This document shows positions 8,272 through 16,871 of a stretch of 41,781 nt of DNA, in pieces. A program made the position numbers and the translations under genes. Every line of letters begins with the position of its first letter. Positions within the stretch are counted from its first letter, which is position 1. Origin of the DNA: a virus. The stretch covers positions 1 through 41,781 of the IMG/VR virus record IMGVR_UViG_3300033143_002588; one strand, written 5' to 3'. Under the pieces are notes generated by a model. The model made no database searches. It was given only the letters and a program-made list of their open reading frames with translations, and had not been told where the DNA came from.

Positions 8272-9186
8272 ATGACTTTAGTATCTTCACAATGGGCTTA
8301 TGCCCTTGACCCCACCATTGCAAAATGGTTTGAGCAGGGTTACAACCGCCGTCCCTCACTGCGCGAAGCCCTGTTTAATGTTCAGATGTCACTCAGCAAT
8401 GATGAGGAAGTAGCAGGCGTTGGTGCTATCGGCCTTGACGCCTGGGAAACCTACGAAATGGCGGGGGAAGTAGGCTCTGCCGACTTCGACCAGGGGTATA
8501 AGAAAACGTATACCCACAAAGAATATCCGGTTGAGGTGACCATCAAACGTAAGCTTTGGGATGACAATAAACACGCCCAAATCTTTCGGATCGCCGAGCG
8601 GATAGGGGATAGCGCCCAGTTAAAGCGTGAGATTGACGCGGCCAGCGTGTTTAACAACGCCTTCACCGATTCCGCTCCTTACGACGGGGCGGACGCGGTT
8701 GGCCTGTGCTCAGACGCCCACCCCTTCTCGCCACACAAAACTGGCGATACTCAAGCAAATGAAGGCACGTATACGCTAAACAAAGACAATGTTGGGGCCG
8801 TGCGTGAGGCTATGATGGCCTTCACCGATGACAATGGCAACATCGCCGGGGTAACCCCCAACCTGTTACTAGTGCCGCCTGAGTTGGAAGATGAGGCGCT
8901 GGTGATTGTCGGATCGTTGCTTGACCCCGAATCGGCGAACAACGCCATCAACCCGCAATCACAGCGGTTTAGTGTGCTGACGTGGCACTACTTAAGCGAT
9001 AGCAATGCGTGGTTTATGGTTGACTCCGCCCTGATGGGGATGGCGCTCGACTGGTGGGATCGGTCACCGTTGACCATTCTGCCGAAAGTGGAAGACAAAA
9101 CCATTCAGGCGACCTGGATTGCTTATATGCGGTATAGCTATGGATGGAGCGACTGGCGCTTTGTTTATGGCAATAACCCGTCATAG
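8272..9186 (+). CDS. Major capsid protein (Mu gpT-like, HK97 fold)
   Basis: The protein has 304 residues. Features of the Mu-type major head family are visible: DQGYKKTYTHKEYPVEVTI in the E-loop/spine region, then RIAERIGDSAQLKREIDAA, a LCSDAHPFSP element, and the conserved LLVPPELEDEALVIVGS strand-helix. The protein would form the icosahedral shell. Preceded by AAAGGAG and placed between decoration and connector genes, as expected. Confidence 0.9.
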   Translation: MTLVSSQWAYALDPTIAKWFEQGYNRRPSLREALFNVQMSLSNDEEVAGVGAIGLDAWETYEMAGEVGSADFDQGYKKTYTHKEYPVEVTIKRKLWDDNKHAQIFRIAERIGDSAQLKREIDAASVFNNAFTDSAPYDGADAVGLCSDAHPFSPHKTGDTQANEGTYTLNKDNVGAVREAMMAFTDDNGNIAGVTPNLLLVPPELEDEALVIVGSLLDPESANNAINPQSQRFSVLTWHYLSDSNAWFMVDSALMGMALDWWDRSPLTILPKVEDKTIQATWIAYMRYSYGWSDWRFVYGNNPS

Positions 9187-9198
9187 GGGAGGACAAAC

Positions 9199-10155
9199 AT
9201 GCCTATAACTAATTTTCCTAATGGTGCTTCCTCCTGGGGCGTGCCTATTCTACCGGGCGGTTTTGCGACGGCTGGCGATGTCTATTTCTTAGACCCCGCC
9301 AACGGCAACGACACCAGTGATGGCCGGTCAATTGACCGGGCGTTTGCTACTCTGGCAGTGGCTTATGCCGCTTTGACCGCTAATCAAAATGATATCCTGT
9401 ACTATATCGCCGGGCCAACTTCCCTGACGTTAAATGCGGCGTTTACGTGGGCGAAAAACTACACCCACTTTATTGGGTCATGCGCCCCCACTGATACCGC
9501 CCAACGTTGCCGGATATTCCAACTATCAACGCTAACCGGCGCGTCGCCGCTGTTCACAATTTCGGCGACGGGCTGTGTATTCAACAACTTCTATGTTTTC
9601 CAGGGAGTAGATGACGCCACCTCACTGATCAATATCAGTGTAACCGGTGGGCGTAACTACTTTGAAAACGTTCACTTTGCGGGCGGCGGTCACGCGACTC
9701 AAGCTGTCAATGGCGGGGCGTCTTTGATGTTGGACGGCGCTGAGGAAAACACTTTCTACCGGTGTACTGTCGGGGTTGATACCATTGACGCCGCTACCGG
9801 CATGGTGGGATTACTGTTCGACGCGGACGCCCACCGGAACACGTTCCGTGAGTGCAAGTTCAGAATGCGCGCCGGTAATACGGGCGCGGCGTTTGTTGAA
9901 GTGGCAGACGCTACCGGCATTGACCGCGATAACTTTTTCGACAACTGTACGTTTATCAACAACTCCACCGGAAACGACATGGCGGCGGCGTTTTTGATCC
10001 CGGCAATGGGAGAGCCGCGCGCCTTGCTGTTAAAAGATTGCATGTTCCACAACGTCACCAAGCTTGACGCTAATGACCGGGGCGTGCTGTTCGGCAATAT
10101 GGATGCCATCACCGGGGCGGATTTGAGCGGCGTTGCGGTTGAACTGGTAACTTAA
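9199..10155 (+). CDS. Parallel beta-helix protein in the capsid cluster
   Basis: The protein has 318 residues. Repeated short strands with N-x-F and F-x-N-C patterns (TGCVFNNFYVFQG, RNYFENVHFAGG, ENTFYRCTV, RNTFRECKF, DNFFDNCTF) are the ladder of a right-handed parallel beta-helix (pectate-lyase-like fold). Phages use this fold in tailspikes and fibres, with or without enzyme activity. Its place directly after the major capsid gene suggests a head-associated fibre or decoration rather than a tail tip protein; that is inferred from order. No catalytic triad can be picked out. Confidence 0.75.
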   Translation: MPITNFPNGASSWGVPILPGGFATAGDVYFLDPANGNDTSDGRSIDRAFATLAVAYAALTANQNDILYYIAGPTSLTLNAAFTWAKNYTHFIGSCAPTDTAQRCRIFQLSTLTGASPLFTISATGCVFNNFYVFQGVDDATSLINISVTGGRNYFENVHFAGGGHATQAVNGGASLMLDGAEENTFYRCTVGVDTIDAATGMVGLLFDADAHRNTFRECKFRMRAGNTGAAFVEVADATGIDRDNFFDNCTFINNSTGNDMAAAFLIPAMGEPRALLLKDCMFHNVTKLDANDRGVLFGNMDAITGADLSGVAVELVT

Positions 10156-10165
10156 GGAGCTAGCT

Positions 10166-10333
10166 ATGGAATACGTGGTTAAGCAGGATTACTACAATGA
10201 CGAATTCGATTTCGAATTGTACGAGGGCGAGTTCGTTTGTGACGGCGATATCGAGCCTGATCTGATGGCTAATCTGACTGCCTCCGGCGTTGTCGAGGCG
10301 ATTAAGCCGAAGAAAACAAAGCGCAAAGAATAA
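10166..10333 (+). CDS. Hypothetical small acidic protein
   Basis: The protein has 55 residues, starting at ATG 10166 after AAGGAG. It has an acidic N-terminal half and a Lys-rich C-terminal tail (KPKKTKRKE). Similar small proteins often sit between capsid and connector genes in siphoviruses; the role is unknown. It is followed by a strong inverted repeat. Confidence 0.6.
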   Translation: MEYVVKQDYYNDEFDFELYEGEFVCDGDIEPDLMANLTASGVVEAIKPKKTKRKE

Positions 10334-10340
10334 CAATGCA

Positions 10341-10373
10341 TAGGGGAGGGGTGGCGCGTAAGCCCCTCCCCTA
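10341..10373 (+). promoter_or_regulatory. Intercistronic hairpin without T-run
   Basis: An 11-bp perfect stem (10341-10351 with 10363-10373, core AGGGGAGGGG/CCCCTCCCCT) encloses an 11-base loop. It is followed by AAAAGG, not T residues, so it is not a normal terminator. It may protect or punctuate the very abundant capsid mRNA. Its G-rich arm could also form other structures. Confidence 0.6.
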
Positions 10374-10385
10374 AAAGGAAACGAT

Positions 10386-11111
10386 ATGGCAATTCCAGGA
10401 CACAACTACTCAGATCAGATCAATAAGTTCGGAGAGATTCCCGACTTTGACGCGGCTAATACCAATGAGGACGTGTGGGATTATACCGGCGCATACCCTT
10501 TCCCCGCCGCCGCCGCTACTACTACTATCGTGAGTGATAGCGCCGAAGATGACACGGTAAAAGCGGACACCAACCCCGGCACAGGGGCGTGGACGGTTCA
10601 GGTTATCGGGCTAGATACCAATTACCTACTGACTACCGAAGTTGCCACACTGAACGGCGCGGGGGCGGTCACGCTGGATAATGAATACCTGCGCGTCTTC
10701 AGGGTCAAAGTCCTGACATCTGGCTCAGGAGAGACCAACGCCGGGAATATAGATGTCAAGCACGGCGCAACGGTGATAGCGCGCATTCAGACGGCACTAG
10801 GTCAAACCCTAATGGCGATCTACACTGTGCCCGCTAACTATCAGCATATGCACCTACAGCGCTGGTATGCCGCCATGACCGGTAATGTGAACGGTTCGGC
10901 GGTGGTATCTTTGCAGGTCAGGGAATACGGTGGATCGTGGCAAACAAAAATGCGTACCAATATTGCCCTTGCTCAGTCGTGGCTATATGACTACGGAGAA
11001 CTAACGCCAACCTTCCCGGCAAAAGCCGACATCAGAGTCCGCGTTAATAGCGCCAGTGTTAATAACTCTGTCATCGCTGCCGGATTCGATGGGCACTTAC
11101 ACAGGAGTTAG
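10386..11111 (+). CDS. Virion structural protein, beta-rich
   Basis: The protein has 241 residues. The EDVWDYTGAYPFP element followed by Thr/Ser-rich strands (VQVIGLDTNYLLTTEVATLN, AGNIDVKHGATV, then TLMAIYTVPANY) matches a widespread but poorly described family of phage virion proteins found near capsid genes. It probably decorates the head or the neck. No enzymatic residues are visible. Confidence 0.65.
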   Translation: MAIPGHNYSDQINKFGEIPDFDAANTNEDVWDYTGAYPFPAAAATTTIVSDSAEDDTVKADTNPGTGAWTVQVIGLDTNYLLTTEVATLNGAGAVTLDNEYLRVFRVKVLTSGSGETNAGNIDVKHGATVIARIQTALGQTLMAIYTVPANYQHMHLQRWYAAMTGNVNGSAVVSLQVREYGGSWQTKMRTNIALAQSWLYDYGELTPTFPAKADIRVRVNSASVNNSVIAAGFDGHLHRS

Positions 11112-11114
11112 GTG

Positions 11115-11492
11115 ATGACGTTTACTTACCTTATCGCTAACGACATCGGCAAAGTGCGCCTTGAGATTGGCGACACGATTGAAAACAGCGGCGTCTATCC
11201 CGACGGCTCTAACCTATCTGATGAAGAAATTCAGGTACTACTCGACCGGGAAGGCGCGGTAATGAAGGCAGCCGCCGGAGCGTGTGAACTACTGGCGCGC
11301 CGTTGGGCGAGAGAAATCGACACCCGCGTAGGGGAACGGCAAGAAAAGCCGTCCACCGTTTCGGCGGCGTGGTTGAAACAAGCCGAACAGTTGCGCGCCG
11401 ATTTCGGTTACGGGGCGGGCAGCGGCGCGTCGGGAAGCTTTGTTACCCGACAGGATGGCTACAGCGATGATCTGGCGGCGGAGGAAACATAG
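11115..11492 (+). CDS. Head-tail connector protein (adaptor-like)
   Basis: The protein has 125 residues from ATG 11115 (GTG 11112 is also possible; AGGAG spacing favours the ATG). The sequence NDIGKVRLEIGDT...LSDEEIQVLLDREG, then a helix with AAAGACELLARRWA, is typical of HK97 gp6/SPP1 gp15-type adaptors that bind under the portal. It overlaps the next gene by one base. The position supports the call. Confidence 0.75.
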   Translation: MTFTYLIANDIGKVRLEIGDTIENSGVYPDGSNLSDEEIQVLLDREGAVMKAAAGACELLARRWAREIDTRVGERQEKPSTVSAAWLKQAEQLRADFGYGAGSGASGSFVTRQDGYSDDLAAEET

Positions 11493-11821
11493 TGAGTGGA
11501 CTAACCCGAATGGCAAACGTCACGGCGTCAACTAAACGTAAAGTTTATGACGCCGCCCTTAAAGTTTATACCGCGCCATCCGTAAAATTAACCGGGCTGT
11601 CAATCACGCCGCTTGACTGGGTAGGACAAAAGGAAATTGAGAATCTACAGATAGAAGTTCCGGTCAATCTGTTACAGACGTTTATCGAGGGTGACCATGA
11701 TATTGTGGAGGAGGATTTCTTAGTGGTATCCGGTGCGGATTATCAGGTGCGGTTGGTTCAGGAATGGGTATGGCATAACACGCAATACATGCACGTTTAT
11801 GTGGAAAAGGTAAAGAAATAA
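11492..11821 (+). CDS. Head closure protein (putative)
   Basis: The protein has 109 residues, starting at GTG 11492, which overlaps the preceding stop and has GGAGG upstream; ATG 11510 is an alternative. It is beta-rich with a central YQVRLVQEWVWHNTQYMHVYVEKV. Size and order after the adaptor match head closure or stopper proteins (SPP1 gp16-like), which seal the capsid before tail joining. The family is not certain from sequence. Confidence 0.6.
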   Translation: MSGLTRMANVTASTKRKVYDAALKVYTAPSVKLTGLSITPLDWVGQKEIENLQIEVPVNLLQTFIEGDHDIVEEDFLVVSGADYQVRLVQEWVWHNTQYMHVYVEKVKK

Positions 11822-12279
11822 TGACAAGCCTGAATGCCAAAGCCGTTAGAGACGAATTCGCAGCGCTGGCGCGCACTGCTTTGATCGGTGCTAGTAAGCC
11901 CACGCAAGAAGTTAAGGAGGCGCGCGGGGAAACGATAGAGGCTTCCCCCCTGCTGGTGATCCCGGTGATCAAAGTGTGGCGTCACCGGCGGGCGTTGGGG
12001 GTAAGCAAATTGCGAACCAATGTCCGGCTTGGACTGTATATCTTTGTTCCCAGTGCGGACGCCGACAATAACCGGACTGAACAAATCGCCGAAGATCAAA
12101 TGTTGGAAATAGAGCAAGCGCTAGCGGACTTAATCGCCGCCAGTACCCAGGGTACAAGCTGGGATTACCTGACATTTACGGAAGATAATCAATTCGGTGA
12201 TATTGTGCCGATGGAAATCAATAAGCAGCCATACCTTGTTTACATGGGGGCGGCTGATGCGTTTAAGGATGATAACTGA
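11821..12279 (+). CDS. Tail terminator/completion protein (putative)
   Basis: The protein has 152 residues, mixed alpha/beta with an N-terminal helix (LNAKAVRDEFAALARTAL), then strands (SPLLVIPVIKVWRHRR, VRLGLYIFVPSA) and a long helix. This order fits tail terminator proteins (lambda gpU or SPP1 gp17-like), which cap the tail tube and dock it to the head. Assigned mainly by position between head closure and tail tube genes. Confidence 0.55.
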   Translation: MTSLNAKAVRDEFAALARTALIGASKPTQEVKEARGETIEASPLLVIPVIKVWRHRRALGVSKLRTNVRLGLYIFVPSADADNNRTEQIAEDQMLEIEQALADLIAASTQGTSWDYLTFTEDNQFGDIVPMEINKQPYLVYMGAADAFKDDN

Positions 12280-12449
12280 TGAAATATAAAGGTGATGGCA
12301 CTCAGTCCATCCCCGGTGTGCCGATGCGAGATTTGACGCCCGCCGAATGGGACAACCTGAGTGAACAACAAAAAGAGGAGTGCCTAAAAACCGACTTGTA
12401 TCAGGCGGCTAAGGTAGCGCCGAAGAAAGAAAAGGAGACTAAATTATGA
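12279..12449 (+). CDS. Small protein before the tail tube gene
   Basis: The protein has 56 residues, starting at ATG 12279, which overlaps the preceding stop. It reads KYKGDGTQSIPGVPMRDLTPAEWDNL, a pattern common in very small siphovirus genes near the neck (GxxxxGxPxRDLTxxEW). The C-terminus is Lys-rich. The function is unknown. It overlaps the tail tube start by 4 bases. Confidence 0.65.
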   Translation: MKYKGDGTQSIPGVPMRDLTPAEWDNLSEQQKEECLKTDLYQAAKVAPKKEKETKL

Positions 12450-13426
12450 CCGCACCTGATTTATTAGAAGTACAAGTAGGTGAAGAGTCGTCATACGGAA
12501 CACCCGTCGCGCCCACCCATCGCCTGATGGGGGTGGAGCTAGGCGGGGCGAGTATCGCACCGGGTTACACCGGGGAAATCTACCAGGAAGAGCGCAAGAG
12601 TTTGTCCCCCGGCTTTAACGCCGGGCTAAACCGGACGTGGGGCGTGGGCAGTATCCCCCTGCAAATTGGGTACGGGAAAGATTTAATCTGGTTTCTCAAC
12701 GCTTTGTTTGCCGAAGACGCCGCTCCGGTAGGGACTGATCCCTACACCTGGACGTATGTTGCTCCCAGTTCCGCCGCCCCAGCCAGCAAGTCCTTGACGA
12801 TTGTCCGGGGTGGGCCGGACGGGGCGTACAGTCTCGCCGGGGCGGTCGGGCAAGCGCTAACGCTTTCCTGTGAAACCGGCGGGCGCATGATGGGCGCGGT
12901 TGACCTGATCGCTAAGTCATTCCAAGTCGATACTCTGGAAACGTTATCCGACACCGCTATTAATCCGGTGATGGGTCACCATATGAGTCAGATTTCAATT
13001 GACGCATTGGGCGGCACTATCGGTACTACGGCATTCAGTGATTGCGCATTCGGTTTTGAAATGCAAATCACCAGCGGGCGGGATGTCAAGCAGTGTCTTG
13101 GCTCGTTAAGCGCTTCTAATTACAATGAAGGCAAGTGGACGGGAACGCTTAATCTCCGGCTAGAATTCGATACCGCTTCAAAAGCGATCTATGACGCTAT
13201 CGTTGGGGTTACCAATGACCCGGTCGGGCGTTTAGTTCGGATTGACTTTGCGGACGGTGCAGATGAATTCCAGATTGACTTCGCCGGAATCTTTATCGAA
13301 GCCCCGCCGCCGTTTGAGGAATTTGAGCGGTCGTTAATGGTGAACCTGAAATTTGACGGATTGACCGATAATACTTATGGCAACTGGTGCGGGATTGAAA
13401 TCATCAACACCATAGCTAGCCTGTAG
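12446..13426 (+). CDS. Major tail tube protein
   Basis: The protein has 326 residues, beta-rich throughout. The N-terminus (EVQVGEESSYGTPVAPTHRL) and the later strand pattern are typical of phage tail tube proteins that stack as hexamer rings around the tape measure. The C-terminal part (VRIDFADGADEFQIDFAGIF) resembles the tube beta-sandwich. The place before the chaperones and tape measure is standard. No sheath gene accompanies it, so the tail should be non-contractile. Confidence 0.8.
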   Translation: MTAPDLLEVQVGEESSYGTPVAPTHRLMGVELGGASIAPGYTGEIYQEERKSLSPGFNAGLNRTWGVGSIPLQIGYGKDLIWFLNALFAEDAAPVGTDPYTWTYVAPSSAAPASKSLTIVRGGPDGAYSLAGAVGQALTLSCETGGRMMGAVDLIAKSFQVDTLETLSDTAINPVMGHHMSQISIDALGGTIGTTAFSDCAFGFEMQITSGRDVKQCLGSLSASNYNEGKWTGTLNLRLEFDTASKAIYDAIVGVTNDPVGRLVRIDFADGADEFQIDFAGIFIEAPPPFEEFERSLMVNLKFDGLTDNTYGNWCGIEIINTIASL

Positions 13427-13449
13427 GAATGAAGTATAAAGGAGGAAAG

Positions 13450-13833
13450 GTGAGCGAGAAAAAAGCAATCGAGTTTGTCGATTTAGATATTGAAATCAAG
13501 CTCCCTGATCCGCTAACGATGGCGAATTGGGGGCAGTATTGGGCGGCACGCGAAACGTTTAAGGACGACCATAAAACCGAAATCGACCGGGCGACCGCTG
13601 GCGCGCTAGTCGGGGAGCAATTAGCGGGCGCGCTTGCCGTGTTGGAATCGGCGGTCTGTACGCTGGATGAAATTAGTTATACCATCACTTCAAAGTCAAA
13701 CCCGGATGATATCCCATTAAGTATTTCATTTGCCATCGGTGGGATGGTGCGCCAGTACATTGAGGGGCGGATGCGCGTCCCTTTCGACAAGTTCGTCAAG
13801 CCATTGCCGCCGCCGAACAACGGGAAGAAGTAA
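13450..13833 (+). CDS. Tail assembly chaperone (gpG-like)
   Basis: The protein has 127 residues from GTG 13450, chosen for the AAAGGAGG site just upstream; the in-frame ATG 13429 precedes that site. It is a small helical acidic protein located between tail tube and tape measure, the position of lambda gpG and its relatives, which coat the tape measure during tail assembly. It contains a slippery heptamer CCCTTTC at 13779-13785 in the right frame for a -1 shift into the next frame. Confidence 0.75.
   Translation: MSEKKAIEFVDLDIEIKLPDPLTMANWGQYWAARETFKDDHKTEIDRATAGALVGEQLAGALAVLESAVCTLDEISYTITSKSNPDDIPLSISFAIGGMVRQYIEGRMRVPFDKFVKPLPPPNNGKK
13779..13785 (+). promoter_or_regulatory. -1 ribosomal frameshift site (C CCT TTC)
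   Basis: The heptamer C CCT TTC fits the X XXY YYZ rule and is aligned with the codons of the chaperone gene (CCT 13780-13782, TTC 13783-13785). Slipping back one base leads to CGA at 13785 and a frame open to 14123. The -1 frame is closed upstream at 13761-13763, so the slip must occur after that. This is a sequence-based prediction. Confidence 0.65.
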
Positions 13834-14123
13834 GCGTTCCGGTTGATCTGCAAATTGCTTGGCAGGTGGAGAGGTGGGGCGTTGAGGCGGTATTCGGTAC
13901 GCCGGTCCTGGACGCCGGGTTTGCCGTGAGAGCGGCTTATCTGCAAGACGTGTACCAAACTGTCAATACCTGTCTTGCGCTTAACGGAAGGGAAATCATG
14001 AAATGGGAAGGCGCGGGGCGGCGGATGGCTTATCGTGAGCTGGCATTCAGTGGAAAAAGTAAGCTACCGCAAAAACAACGTGAATTTTTAGCACAATTAA
14101 TTAACGCAGGGGCATTTGACTGA
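13785..14123 (+). CDS. Frameshift extension of the chaperone (gpGT-like)
   Basis: In the -1 frame, bases 13785-14123 encode about 112 residues without a stop. An ATG exists only at 13866, which has no convincing ribosome site and would lose a well-formed segment (QAIAAAEQREEVSVPVDLQIA). The most likely product is therefore a fusion of about 224 residues made by frameshifting. In lambda the longer gpGT form recruits tail tube subunits. The C-terminal part (WEGAGRRMAYRELAFSGKSK) is basic. The stop overlaps the next ATG. Confidence 0.7.
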   Translation, partial: RQVRQAIAAAEQREEVSVPVDLQIAWQVERWGVEAVFGTPVLDAGFAVRAAYLQDVYQTVNTCLALNGREIMKWEGAGRRMAYRELAFSGKSKLPQKQREFLAQLINAGAFD

Positions 14124-14461
14124 TGAGTGTCGTCAATTTGGTGATAACAGTAGACACTTCTGAGCTACGAAAAGTTCGTGGCAAGATTCGGGCTGCCGAA
14201 ACATGGGCGTCAAGCCGGACAGTTGATTTCGGGATAGCGGGAACACAGCGCCGCGCCCCCGTTGATACTGCTAACCTGTGGTCAAAAATTGGCGGAGTGG
14301 TTAAAGGAGGAAAGTGGTCGTGGTGGTCTAAGGCGTCCTATGCCGGTTATCAGGAAGGTGGAACGATTTACCAGAAAGGCACGCCTCACGTAACGCCAAC
14401 ATTTGAAGAAGTCCCCTGGGAGCAGATTGCCCAGGGCGTAGTCAAGGAAATGGGGCTATAG
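14123..14461 (+). CDS. HK97 gp10-like tail/connector protein
   Basis: The protein has 112 residues. The motif RRAPVDTANLWSKI is the signature of the HK97 gp10 family (APVDTGxLRxSI), and the C-terminus has GTPHVTPTFEE, the usual HPFLxPA-like end. Members act in head-tail joining or tail completion. Here it lies after the chaperones and before the tape measure, not among the connector genes where it normally sits. Confidence 0.8.
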   Translation: MSVVNLVITVDTSELRKVRGKIRAAETWASSRTVDFGIAGTQRRAPVDTANLWSKIGGVVKGGKWSWWSKASYAGYQEGGTIYQKGTPHVTPTFEEVPWEQIAQGVVKEMGL

Positions 14462-14465
14462 AGCG

Positions 14466-16871
14466 ATGGCAGGGGCAACAGTAAATGTAACCGGCACATG
14501 GACAATGGACGATATTGGCAAGGGGCTTACAGACCTTTCAGCCAAACTCGACAAATTCCAGGCCGAGAATACAAAAGCAGGCGGCGCGGCGGGTGATGCG
14601 GCGGAGGATACCAACGCATTAGCGGGGGCGCTTAAAAACGTTGGTATGGCAGTGGGGGCGGCGGGCATTGCAAAGGCGGCGTGGGACACTATAGAGTTAG
14701 GCGCGGCGGCAGACCGGGCGGAAAGTTCGCTGAACGCCTTGACGGGGGGTAAGGCCGACGAATATATTGAGGCGATAGGCGAATCCACTAAAGGAACGGT
14801 GTCCGAAATGGACGCCATGTCAGCGGCGTCTAAGTTTGTCTCTATGGGATTGGCCGATACCGCCGGAGAAGCGGCGGAGCTGGCCCGCATCGCCGCCACG
14901 CTTGGCCCGGTATTTAAAGGAATGGACGCCGGGCAAGCCGCCGAAGAGATGGCGATCATGCTGTCGAATATGTCAACTCCCCGCCTTGACTCATTCGGGG
15001 TAAGCGCTGGCAAAGTCAAGGAGAGAATTCGGGAGTTGCGGGAAGAATTTCCCGAAATGGGTAAACAGGCCGCTTTCATGCAGGCGTTTCTTGAGGAGGC
15101 GGGGACTGCTGCTGACTTACTATCTGGCAACCTAACCGATCTCGGTGCAGATATCGAGTACATGAATGCGGAAATTGAAAACGCCAAAACAGCCGCCGGG
15201 CAGTGGGCGGCCAGTGGTTTAGCAGACATCTCGCGTGGAGTCAAAGACCTCAAGTCGGCGGTAAAAGACACCAGTGAGTCAATATTAGAAAGTGCAAATA
15301 GCTCGGAAGAATACGCCGAGTCGCTTAGGAATTCTCACAGGAGCGTACAACAGGCTGCGATCGCCGAGCGCGCACTACAAATTGCACAGGAGGAGAGTAT
15401 TCCATTATGGCGCGCGAGAAGTATAGCGTCAATCGAGTTTTACAATTCGATTGACAGCGTAGCCGAAGCGCTGTATGAGGCAGCGCGCGCAGAGAGAGTC
15501 TACGCGGAGGCGGCTGAGTTCAGGGGCACGCGAGGCGAGAAAGGCGGCGCGCTCCCAGAAATACCGGAGATACAGGGGATACCGGAGTTGGGCGATCTGC
15601 CCCCCACTATAGAGGAAGTCGCTGATGCGATGAGTCAGTTAGCGCAGGACATCGCCGAGTATAATACGGTCGTCGCCCAGCAGAGCTCATTGCATCTTGA
15701 ATTACTACAGAGCATTCCCGGACTCACAGAAGGAGTTGGCGGGTTGGCCGATGCCTTCGCTATGGGAGTCAGTATCCTGGATAACTACGGTTTATCCACC
15801 GGAGAACTGGCAGACAAATATCAGGAATTGGCGCTGGCAACCGGCCAGATGACAGAAAAACAAGTTGCCGCCGCTGACGCAGTACAAACCCTCGGCAATC
15901 TCTTTATGTCTGGCAAAATGTCCGCCGAAGCTTACGCCGAAGGGCTGGTTGCAATCCAGGAGGGGGCTGATCCGGCGACGGTGGCGTTAAATGCGATCAA
16001 TGATGTGATTCAGGAGATCGCCGGAGCGCCGCCGATTGACCCGTTTGGCGATTTGTCGATGGCAGAAAAAAACGCGGAGGACATTAGAGGGGTAACCGAA
16101 GCAACAAAAGAATATCGTGACGCGGCGGCGGAGGCGGCGGAAGCGGCGCAAGCTGCGGCAGAAGGGATGGACGACGTTGCCAGCCCTGAAGACTTGGCGG
16201 CTCAGATTGAGTCCATTCAGGAGATGATCAACAGTGTCACCGATGAAGCCGCGCAAATCGAATTTGAAGCCGATCTAAGTAGTTTGGAGGGGAGTATTTT
16301 AATCGCGGAAGGGATGGTAGAAGGATTATCAGATTTGGCCGGAGCATTCCCCATTGACGCCGATATTACCCCCGCCGAAGGGAATATCAGAACACTTGAG
16401 GGGAAGGTTGAGGGTTTGAATTCGCTTGAGGGAACGCCAATAATTGGCGAAACCAAAGCAGCCATTGAAGCAGGAAAGGTAGATGACTTATTTGCAAGTG
16501 TCTCCGCGCTTAAGAATAAAGAAATCGTTATAAAAGTAAAGTATGAATATGAGGGCGAACCTCCCCCGGCGGGGGCGGGTGGCGCTTCATTTGTTACCAC
16601 CGGCCCACAACTCATTTTAGTTGGCGACAACCCCGGCGGGCGCGAATCGGTGCGGGTTACACCATTATCGGGGGTAGGCCAAACGCGCGGCCTTCCTCAG
16701 AATGGTGGCGCTATTGGGATGGCGGGCGGCGGTACAGGTACGGCGGGAGGCGGCAGGGTTGTTCCCCAAAACGTATACTACGTGACTTTGGAGGGGCTGA
16801 CTACCGAAGAAGCCGGGCGCGCGTTTGTCGATATGGTGCAACAGGAACAACGTTACCGGGGTGAATTATGA
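14466..16871 (+). CDS. Tail tape measure protein
   Basis: The protein has 801 residues, Ala/Glu/Gly-rich with long helical stretches, and is the longest gene in the window. It starts with a typical TMP N-terminus (LTDLSAKLDKFQAENTKAGGAAGD) and includes repeated small helices and a Gly-rich C-terminal segment near residue 705. Tape measure proteins set tail length and pass into the host on ejection. The large antisense frames in this gene are composition shadows. The stop overlaps the next start by 4 bases. Confidence 0.9.
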   Translation: MAGATVNVTGTWTMDDIGKGLTDLSAKLDKFQAENTKAGGAAGDAAEDTNALAGALKNVGMAVGAAGIAKAAWDTIELGAAADRAESSLNALTGGKADEYIEAIGESTKGTVSEMDAMSAASKFVSMGLADTAGEAAELARIAATLGPVFKGMDAGQAAEEMAIMLSNMSTPRLDSFGVSAGKVKERIRELREEFPEMGKQAAFMQAFLEEAGTAADLLSGNLTDLGADIEYMNAEIENAKTAAGQWAASGLADISRGVKDLKSAVKDTSESILESANSSEEYAESLRNSHRSVQQAAIAERALQIAQEESIPLWRARSIASIEFYNSIDSVAEALYEAARAERVYAEAAEFRGTRGEKGGALPEIPEIQGIPELGDLPPTIEEVADAMSQLAQDIAEYNTVVAQQSSLHLELLQSIPGLTEGVGGLADAFAMGVSILDNYGLSTGELADKYQELALATGQMTEKQVAAADAVQTLGNLFMSGKMSAEAYAEGLVAIQEGADPATVALNAINDVIQEIAGAPPIDPFGDLSMAEKNAEDIRGVTEATKEYRDAAAEAAEAAQAAAEGMDDVASPEDLAAQIESIQEMINSVTDEAAQIEFEADLSSLEGSILIAEGMVEGLSDLAGAFPIDADITPAEGNIRTLEGKVEGLNSLEGTPIIGETKAAIEAGKVDDLFASVSALKNKEIVIKVKYEYEGEPPPAGAGGASFVTTGPQLILVGDNPGGRESVRVTPLSGVGQTRGLPQNGGAIGMAGGGTGTAGGGRVVPQNVYYVTLEGLTTEEAGRAFVDMVQQEQRYRGEL

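Noticed and set aside
14456-15271. Long minus-strand open frame within the tape measure gene
   Set aside because: It is Ser/Ala-rich, lacks a ribosome site and mirrors the Ala/Gly-rich codons of the tape measure; it is a composition shadow.
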